From positions 124,001 through 188,000 of the forward strand of contig JBCDHW010000004.1 of assembly GCA_038749595.1 (NCBI GenBank): a DNA stretch of 64,000 bases, in the 5' to 3' direction. Below, piece after piece: positions 62,883-64,000 of the stretch. This DNA is from Parvularcula sp038749595. GTDB taxonomy: Bacteria; Pseudomonadota; Alphaproteobacteria; Caulobacterales; Parvularculaceae. The translations under genes were made by a program, and so were the position numbers. Positions within the stretch are counted from its first letter, which is position 1. The number at the start of each line of letters is the position of its first letter. The notes under the pieces are model-generated. The model did not search any database. It saw only the letters and a list, made by a program, of their open reading frames with translations, and was not told the origin of the DNA.

Positions 62883-63326
62883 TCAGTCTGCCCCGTGATC
62901 AGGACGCCGCGATGCCCGCCATGGTTCGGATAGGTCTTTCACCGTTACCGAAATTGCATCAACCTCCAGCGCGATGGCGCCGCCACCCGCCAAATTCAAA
63001 GTAATCGTCCCGCCATTCTCATCGCCTTCATAATCCGTAGACAACACATTGACGACAGCTTCGGGCGCATCCATCCGCACAGCACGTCCCCGCACCGCAG
63101 CAACGTCTTCAAAGTGTACACCCGTCCGTACACGCCATCCCTGGCTGAAAAAGCCGCGCTTCGGCTTCTCCCAGGCGTAGCGGTTGGTGACAAACGCAAA
63201 TTTCCGCTCATCCTTCAGAAACGCCATGTCCCCCACCTTGATGATCGCATCTTGGAGGAGGGCCGAGATCGTCTGAAGGTCTTCTTTGTCCGCTGCCATC
63301 AAGGCGAGAGGCGTGTCTTTGCTCAT
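62883..63326 (-). CDS. DUF2948 family protein
   Basis: A 147-aa protein of an alphaproteobacterial family with no known function. It reads LMAADKEDLQTISALLQDA, then VGDMAFLKDERKFAFVTNRY and WEKPKRGFFSQGWRVRTG, the family's conserved central region. It lies between murA and hisD, the usual place for this family, 6 nt after the murA stop. Confidence 0.88.
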   Translation of the reverse strand: MSKDTPLALMAADKEDLQTISALLQDAIIKVGDMAFLKDERKFAFVTNRYAWEKPKRGFFSQGWRVRTGVHFEDVAAVRGRAVRMDAPEAVVNVLSTDYEGDENGGTITLNLAGGGAIALEVDAISVTVKDLSEPWRASRRPDHGAD

Positions 63327-63332
63327 GGAACG

Positions 63333-64000
63333 TTATTCGTCCTTCACCCGTTCGATCAGTGCACCCACACGGCGCAGCTTCTCGTCAAGTTCTTCGAAAC
63401 CGCGATCGAGGTGATAGACGCGGCTGATCATCGTTTGTCCCTCCGCACACAGAGCAGCGATGATCAGGCTCATCGAAGCCCTCAGGTCGGTCGCCATCAC
63501 CGGTGCGCCGGTCAGCTTAGGAACCCCGCGCACGGTCGCGCTTTGCCCATCGATAGTGATATCCGCACCCATACGGATCAATTCAGGCACATGCATGAAA
63601 CGGTTTTCAAACACCGTCTCTTTAATGGCTGCCTCGCCATCACCGCGTGCCATCAGCGCCATGAACTGCGCCTGCAGGTCCGTGGCAAAGCCAGGGAACG
63701 GCTCGGTCACCACGCTCGTCGATACCGTGGGCGTGCCCCAGCGGGAGACGCGCAAGCCCCCCTCCTCGTCACGGAGCTCGAGCCCGCATGTCTCGAGAAC
63801 CTTGGCCGCCGAGCCCAGAATATCCGTACGCCCCCTTTGCAGGAACAGCTCACCCCCCGCCGCTCCAACAGCCATGGCATAGGAGCCGAGCTCGATCCGG
63901 TCCGCGATCACCTCATGGTTCGCACCAGACAGCGCCGCGACCCCGTCGATCGTGATCGTCGGCGTCCCCGCGCCCGAAACCTTCGCGCCCATGGCGTTCA
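63333..64000 (-). CDS. murA: UDP-N-acetylglucosamine 1-carboxyvinyltransferase MurA, C-terminal part (cut by window end)
   Basis: About 222 C-terminal residues of MurA are visible; the gene continues beyond the window. Typical MurA segments are MGAKVSGAGTPTITIDGV, IADRIELGSYAMA, PFPGFATDLQAQFMAL and ETVFENRFMHVPELIRMGA. VMATDLRASMSLIIAAL is the conserved late segment. The protein makes the first committed intermediate of peptidoglycan. The catalytic cysteine would lie in the missing N-terminal half. It is the first visible gene of the conserved minus-strand block. Confidence 0.95.
   Translation of the reverse strand, partial: NAMGAKVSGAGTPTITIDGVAALSGANHEVIADRIELGSYAMAVGAAGGELFLQRGRTDILGSAAKVLETCGLELRDEEGGLRVSRWGTPTVSTSVVTEPFPGFATDLQAQFMALMARGDGEAAIKETVFENRFMHVPELIRMGADITIDGQSATVRGVPKLTGAPVMATDLRASMSLIIAALCAEGQTMISRVYHLDRGFEELDEKLRRVGALIERVKDE

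Noticed and set aside
61783..62898. 371-aa plus-strand open frame opposite hisD
   Set aside because: Antisense shadow of hisD; His/Arg-rich and without any recognisable domain.
1..64000. CRISPR array, tRNA, rRNA, insertion sequence or prophage
   Set aside because: No spaced direct repeats, cloverleaf, ribosomal sequence, transposase, integrase or phage structural gene was recognised anywhere in the window.

Overview
The window looks like the chromosome of a marine alphaproteobacterium. The strongest evidence is the right-hand block (about 56.4-64 kb, minus strand): murA, DUF2948, hisD, UPF0262, low-molecular-weight phosphatase, infA, maf, RNase E/G and yacG. That gene order, the UPF0262 and DUF2948 families, and a UrcA-like protein are typical of Alphaproteobacteria. 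Alginate lyases and a TRAP uronate transporter suggest a seaweed- or particle-associated lifestyle. A Hyphomonadaceae- or Parvularculaceae-like source is possible, but the sequence alone does not settle the genus. No rRNA, tRNA, CRISPR array, insertion sequence or prophage was seen.

Layout. (1) 0-10.7 kb is an alginate/uronate utilisation island. It holds a PL6 lyase cut by the window edge, a PL17 oligoalginate lyase, and a minus-strand operon of an SDR reductase (kduD/DehR type), a DctP-DctQ-DctM TRAP transporter and a KDG kinase. A 2-keto-4-pentenoate hydratase-like enzyme and a divergent secreted beta-helix protein complete it. Together they would cut alginate to DEH, import acidic sugars, reduce DEH to KDG and phosphorylate it; the KDPG aldolase is not here. 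(2) 10.8-19.1 kb is housekeeping and miscellaneous: a small membrane protein, DUF2256 with an SDR, an M28 lipoprotein peptidase, recN-ligA, and a saccharopine-dehydrogenase-like reductase.

(3) 19.2-47.7 kb is a large group-2 (ABC-transporter dependent) capsule locus. dTDP-rhamnose genes (rfbC-B-D-A) are followed by the minus-strand export set kpsM-T-E-D-C. Then come very large multidomain glycosyltransferases, GDP-fucose genes (gmd, fcl), ugd, an AGE-family epimerase, more glycosyltransferases and a distant kpsS. kpsE carries an apparent single-base frameshift in a short C run. The most unusual gene encodes a protein of about 1220 aa that joins a GT4 domain, a second transferase-like domain, a sulfotransferase-like domain and a C-terminal module.

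(4) 47.7-56.4 kb is accessory: a retropepsin-like protease with PDZ-like tail, a giant Asp-box (BNR) repeat exported protein, a TonB-dependent receptor without a conventional start codon, and a GH42 beta-galactosidase preceded by a perfect inverted repeat. (5) 56.4-64 kb is the conserved murA-to-yacG block, interrupted by a SnoaL-like lipoprotein, a 1-Cys peroxiredoxin and a UrcA-like protein, with two clear minus-strand terminators.

Start codons were moved from the longest open frame where a Shine-Dalgarno site, signal peptide or family length supported it; this is stated per gene.
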